This document shows positions 60,076 through 64,000 of a stretch of DNA of 64,000 nucleotides, piece by piece. The position numbers and the translations under genes are program-made. Each line of letters starts with the position of its first letter. Position 1 is the stretch's first letter. The notes below the pieces were generated by a model that had not been told where the DNA came from, ran no database searches, and saw nothing but the letters and a program-made list of their open reading frames with translations. The DNA comes from Macropodus opercularis (lineage: Eukaryota > Chordata > Actinopteri > Anabantiformes > Osphronemidae). The stretch covers positions 2,649,001 to 2,713,000 of the forward strand of contig CM061105.1 of NCBI GenBank assembly GCA_030770545.1, given 5' to 3'.

Positions 60076-61140
60076 GCTTTTAAATGCTTTGAAATCACTT
60101 TGACAAAAGTAGTGTCCTTATGGTATGAAATGCACAGAACAGGCCATTAAGCGTTTTCGCACTGTTTCCAGCCAAAGTGATTCTTTAAGCTGCTGCATCT
60201 TAATGCAAACAATGGCAATGAAGTTTTTGTGCTAGATATGTTCCAAATACATTCCTGAAGAAGGCTAACACCTTTAAAATGCTTTGAAATCACTTTGACA
60301 AAAGTAGTGTGCTTTGGTCTAAAATGCACAGAACAGGCCATTCTAAGCGTTTTCGCACTGTTTCCAGCCTCAGTATTTCTTTAAGCTGCTGCATCTTAAT
60401 GCAAACAATGGCAATGAAGTTTTTGTGCTAGATATGATCTAAATACATCCCTGAAGAAGGCAAACACCTTTAAAATGCATTTAAATCACTTTGTTCAAAG
60501 TACTGTTCTTTTGGTCTGAAATGCACAGAACAAGCCATTCTAAGCGTTTTCGCACTGTTTCCAGCCTCAGTATTTCCTTAAGCTGATGCATCTTAATGCA
60601 AACAATGGCAATGAAGTTTTTGTGCTAGATATGATCTAAATACATCCCTGAAGACGGCAAACACCTTTAAAATGCATTTAAATCACTTTAACCAAAGTAG
60701 TGTTCTTTGGCATCAAATGCACAGAACAGGCCATTCTAAGCGTATTCGCACTGTTTCCAGCCTCAGTATTTCTTTAAGCTGCTGCATCTTAGTTCAAGCA
60801 ATAGCAATGAAGGTTTTTTGCTAGAAATGATCCAAATACATCCCTTAAGCAGGCAAACACCTTTAAAATGCATTTAAATCACTTTGACAAAAGTAGTGTC
60901 CTTTTGGTCTGAAATGCACAGAACAGGCCATTCTAAGCGTTTTCCCACTGTTTCCAGCCTCAGTATTTCTTTAAGCTGCTGCATCTTAATGCAAGCAATG
61001 GCAATGAAGTTTTTGTGCTAGATATGATCTAAATACATCCCTGAACAAGGCAAACACATTTGAAATGCTTTGAAATCACTTTAACCAAAGTAGTGTTCTT
61101 TGGCATCAAATGCACAGAACAGGCCATTAAGCGTTTTCGC
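60076..61140 (+). repeat. Short mosaic between the 3902-bp HOR and the last block
   Basis: Contains the CCTTATGGTATGAAATGC / CCAGCCAAAGTG pair (as at 14542), then GTTCAAAGTACTG with CAAGCCATTC (near 60531), AAGCTGATGCATC (near 60580) and CGTATTCGC (60742). A CCCTTAAGCAGG unit with GGTTTTTTGCTAG (near 60815), GAACAAGGCAAACACATTTGAAATGC (near 61043) and GGCCATTAAGCG follow. Several single changes here are unique, as is the order of units. No gene is visible. Confidence 0.75.
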
Positions 61141-63673
61141 ACTGTTTCCAGCCCAAGTGATTCTTTAAGCTGCTGCATATTAATGCAAGCAGTGGCAATG
61201 AAGTTTTTGTGCTAGATATGATCCAAATACATCCCTGAAGAAGGCAAACACCTTTAAAATGCATTTAAATCACTTTGTTCAAAGTACTGTTCTTTTGGTC
61301 TGAAATGCACAGAACAGGCCATTCTAAGCGTTTTCCCACTGTTTCCAGCCCAAGTGATTCTTTAAGCTGCTGCATCTTAATGCAAAAAATGGCAATGAAG
61401 TTTTTGTGTTAGATATGTTCCAAATACATCCCTGAAGAAGGCAAACACCTTTAAAATGCTTTGAAATCACTTTAACCAAAGTAGTGTTCTTTGGCATCAA
61501 ATGCACAGAACAGGCCATTCTAAGCGTTTTCCCACTGTTTCCAGCCCAAGTGATTCTTTAAGCTGCTGCATCTTAATGCAAAAAATGGCAATGAAGTTTT
61601 TGTGCTAGACATGATCTAAATACATCCCTGAAGAAGGCAAACACCTTTAAAATGCATTTAAATCACTTTAACCAAAGAAGTGTTCTTTGGCATCAAATGC
61701 ACAGAACAGGCCATTCTAAGCGTTTTCCCACTGTTTCCAGCCCAAGTGATTCTTTAAGCTGCTGCATCTTAATGCAAGCAATGGCAATAAAGTTTTTGTG
61801 TTAGATATGTTCCAAATACATCCCTGAAGAAGGCAAACACATTTTAAAATGCTTTGAAATCACTTTGACAAAAGTAGTGTGCTTTGGTCTAAAATGCACA
61901 GAACAGGCCATTCTAAGCGTTTTCGCACTGTTTCCAGCCTCAGTATTTCTTTAAGCTGCTGCATCTTAAGTCAAGCAATAGCAATGAAGGTTTTGTGCTA
62001 GAAATGATCCAAATACATCCCTTAAGCAGGCAAACACCTTTAAAATGCATTTAAATGACTTTAACCAAAGTAGTGTTCTTTGGCATCAAATGCACAGAAC
62101 AGGCCATTCTAAGCGTTTTCGCACTGTTTCCAGCTTCAGTATTTCTTTAAGCTGCTGCATCTTAATTCAAGCAATAGCAATGAAGGTTTTGTGCTAGAAA
62201 TGATCCAAATACATCCCTGAAGAAGGCAAACACCTTTTAAATGCTTTGAAATCACTTTAACCAAAGTAGTGTTCTTTGGCATCAAATGCACAGAACAGGC
62301 CATTCTAAGCGTTTTCGCACTGTTTCCAGCCTCAGTATTTCTTTAAGCTGCTGCATCTTAATTCAAGCAATAGCAATGAAGGTTTTGTGCTAGAAATGAT
62401 CCAAATACATCCCTGAAGAAGGCAAACACCTTTTAAATGCTTTGAAATCACTTTGACAAAAGTAGTGTCCTTTTGGTCTGAAATGCACAGAACAGGCCAT
62501 TAAGCGTTTTCGCACTGTTTCCAGCCAAAGTGGTTCTTTAAGCTGCTGCATCTTAATGCAAACAATGGCAATGAAGTTTTTGTGCTAGATAGGATCTAAA
62601 TACATCCCTGAAGACGACAAACACCTTTAAAATGCTTTGAAATCACTTTGACAAAAGTAGTGTTCTTTGGTCTGAAATGCACAGAACAGGCCATTAAGCG
62701 TTTTCGCACTGTTTCCAGCCTCAGTATTTCTTTAAGCTGCTGCATCTTAATTCAAGCAATAGCAATGAAGGTTTTGTGCTAGAAATGATCCAAATACATC
62801 CCTGAAGAAGGCAAACACCTTTTAAATGCTTTGAAATCACTTTGACAAAAGTAGTGTCCTTTTGGTCTGAAATGCACAGAACAGGCCATTAAGCGTTTTC
62901 GCACTGTTTCCAGCCAAAGTGGTTCTTTAAGCTGCTGCATCTTAATGCAAACAATGGCAATGAAGTTTTTGTGCTAGATAGGATCTAAATACATCCCTGA
63001 AGACGACAAACACCTTTAAAATGCTTTGAAATCACTTTGACAAAAGTAGTGTTCTTTGGTCTGAAATGCACAGAACAGGCCATTAAGCGTTTTCGCACTG
63101 TTTCCAGCCCAAGTGATTCTTTAAGCTGCTGCATATTAATGCAAGCAGTGGCAATGAAGTTTTTGTGCTAGATATGATCCAAATACATCCCTGAAGAAGG
63201 CAAACACCTTTAAAATGCATTTAAATCACTTTGTTCAAAGTACTGTTCTTTTGGTCTGAAATGCACAGAACAGGCCATTCTAAGCGTTTTCGCACTGTTT
63301 CCAGCCTCAGTATTTCTTTAAGCTGCTGCATCTTAATTCAAGCAATAGCAATGAAGGTTTTGTGCTAGAAATGATCCAAATACATCCCTGAACAAGGCAA
63401 ACACCTTTAAAATGCATTTAAATCACTTTAACCAAAGTAGTGTTCTTTGGCATCAAATGCACAGAACAGGCCATTCTAAGCGTTTTCACACTGTTTCCAG
63501 CCCAAGTGATTCTTTAAGCTGCTGCATCTTAATGCAAACAATGGCAATGAAGTTTTTGTGCTAGATATGATCCAAATACATCCCTGAAGAAGGCAAACAC
63601 CTTTAAAATGCTTTGAAATCACTTTGACAAAAGTAGTGTGCTTTGGTCTAAAATGCACAGAAAAGGCCATTCT
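61141..63673 (+). repeat. Counterpart of 34.06-36.34 kb
   Basis: Aligns to the 1372-bp heptamer region and what follows, with shift 27077. A stretch is one monomer short (shift 26881), then it returns to 27077 and becomes 27466 after the 389-bp duplication. Shared rare motifs are ATGCAAAAAATGG, GTGCTAGACATG, GGCAATAAAG, GTGCTAGATAGGATC and GCGTTTTCACACTG. Private here: CACAGAAAAGGCC near 63657 and ATGCAAAAAATGG repeated in a second unit near 61577. Confidence 0.82.
62310..63087 (+). repeat. 389-bp dimer, two tandem copies
   Basis: About 62310-62698 repeats at 62699-63087. Each holds a CTTAATTC / CTTTTAAATGC / CCTTTTGG unit followed by a GGCCATTAAGCG / CCAGCCAAAGTGG / GTGCTAGATAGGATC / GAAGACGAC unit. 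The landmark GATAGGATC lies at 62588 and 62977. The related region at 35.2-35.6 kb has only one copy (35511), so this duplication is specific to the right-hand block. Confidence 0.9.
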
Positions 63674-63963
63674 AAGCGTTTTCGCACTGTTTCCAGCCTC
63701 AGTATTTCTTTAAGCTGCTGCATCTTAATTCAAGCAATAGCAATGAAGGTTTTGTGCTAGAAATGATCCAAATACATCCCTTAAGCAGGCAAACACCTTT
63801 AAAATGCATTTAAATGACTTAATGCAAGCAGTGGCAATGAAGTTTTTGTGCTAGATATGATCCAAATACATCCCTGAAGAAGGCAAACACCTTTAAAATG
63901 CATTTAAATCACTTTGACAAAAGTAGTGTTCTTTGGTCTGAAATGCACAGAACAGGCCATTCT
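63674..63963 (+). repeat. Monomer pair fused by a 102-bp deletion
   Basis: The distance from AAGCG at 63674 to the next at 63964 is 290 bp, 102 less than two units. The sequence reads AAATGACTTAATGCAAGCAG at about 63822-63841. Complete relatives have AAATGACTT followed by TAACCAAAG, and 102 bp later CATCTT followed by AATGCAAGC. The join is at the shared CTT. The lost part contains the end of one unit and the double-CpG dyad of the next. This is the only clear out-of-register junction of this size in the window. Confidence 0.9.
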
Positions 63964-64000
63964 AAGCGTTTTCCCACTGTTTCCAGCCCAAGTGATTCTT
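63964..64000 (+). repeat. Partial monomer at window end
   Basis: Starts AAGCGTTTTCCCACTG and continues CCAGCCCAAGTGATTC, a known subfamily, and is cut by the window edge. The array therefore continues to the right. Confidence 0.93.

Larger units (their letters stand above)
1..64000 (+). repeat. Tandem satellite array, 196-bp monomer with 187-bp variant
   Basis: The landmark AAGCGTTTTCGCAC recurs through the entire window, for example at 42, 237, 433, 629, 825, 1021 and 1208, giving steps of 195, 196, 196, 196, 196 and 187. The same motif order follows every time: GTTTCCAGCCTCAG, TTCTTTAAGCTGCTGCAT, GGCAATGAAG, TTTTGTGCTAGA, CCAAATACATCCCTGAAG, CACCTTTAAAATGC, AAAGTAGTGT, GAACAGGCCATT. Every copy reads in the same direction, and I find no insertion of unrelated DNA. 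Hand-counted GC of a consensus is about 38%. Because 196 is not a multiple of 3, the reading frame rotates with each unit, so all open frames stay at or below about 81 codons. The structure is that of eukaryotic centromeric or pericentromeric satellite DNA. The species and the functional state are not determinable from the sequence. Confidence 0.98.

Noticed and set aside
1..64000. CRISPR array
   Set aside because: Repeats and spacers of CRISPR type are absent: the whole 196-bp unit is repeated, without unique spacers, and no cas gene is present.
1..64000. Human alpha satellite or another named satellite
   Set aside because: The 196/187-bp unit does not fit the 171-bp alphoid length, and I do not recognise the sequence. 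Naming a family without a search would be a guess.

Overview
The whole 64 kb window is one uninterrupted tandem satellite array. I see no protein-coding gene, RNA gene, transposon or single-copy DNA in it, and no break in orientation. The repeat unit is 196 bp, about 38% GC by hand count of one consensus. A recurrent 187-bp version lacks 9 bp where the common TTTGGTCTGAAATGCACAG stretch is replaced by a TTATGGTCTGAACAG type. Spacing of the landmark AAGCGTTTTCGCAC is 195-196 bp, or 187 bp for the short form. With roughly 47 short units counted by eye, the window holds about 328 monomers, all on the same strand. Nothing identifies the species. Apart from one conserved spot with two CpGs, most monomers have few CpGs (some subfamilies gain one), and the unit is nucleosome-sized. 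This suggests a eukaryotic, plausibly vertebrate, centromeric or pericentromeric satellite (inference).

The monomers fall into recognisable subfamilies, distinguished by linked variants at about seven sites: after AAGCG; CCAGCCTCAG / CCAGCTTCAG / CGAGCCTCAG / CCATTCTCAG / CCAGCCCAAGTG; CTTAATGCAAAC / ATTAATGCAAGCAG / CTTAGTTCAAGC / CTTAATTCAAGC / CTTAAGTCAAGC; GATCC / GTTCC / GATCT; GAAGAAGG / GAAGCAGG / GAACAAAGC / GAAGACGGC; GACAAAAG / AACCAAAG / TACTAAAG / GTTCAAAG; and the TTCTTTGG / GTGCTTTGG / CCTTATGG block. Subfamilies recur in fixed orders, so the array is built of higher-order repeats (HORs), not independent monomers.

Layout by self-comparison: (1) 1-3787 is repeated almost without change at 5220-9202, with one extra 196-bp monomer in the second copy. 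(2) 9203-12419 is a mosaic of pieces from the first 9 kb. (3) 12420-14791 recurs at 18450-20821 (shift 6030). (4) A 588-bp trimer is tandemly doubled at 16448-17623. (5) 19757-22055 recurs at 39247-41545 (shift 19490), and 22046-23191 at 38811-39956 (shift 16765). (6) 23.76-26.9 kb recurs at 29.02-32.5 kb. (7) A 1372-bp heptamer is present about 2.6 times at 31752-35282. (8) A 4472-bp unit of about 23 monomers is doubled at 39808-48751. (9) A 3902-bp unit of 20 monomers is doubled at 52272-60075. (10) A 389-bp dimer is doubled at 62310-63087. Over these lies a very large-scale resemblance of 23.1-36.3 kb to 49.0-63.8 kb. Its shift drifts from about 25.9 to 27.5 kb, mostly in whole-monomer steps.

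The picture is of repeated in-register unequal exchange or conversion at scales from one monomer to tens of kb. Exceptions are rare: a 102-bp out-of-register deletion near 63830, a 4-bp deletion near 23384, and two diverged monomers at 28594-28983. All alignments were made by reading, so identities are described as shared or differing motifs, not as computed percentages.
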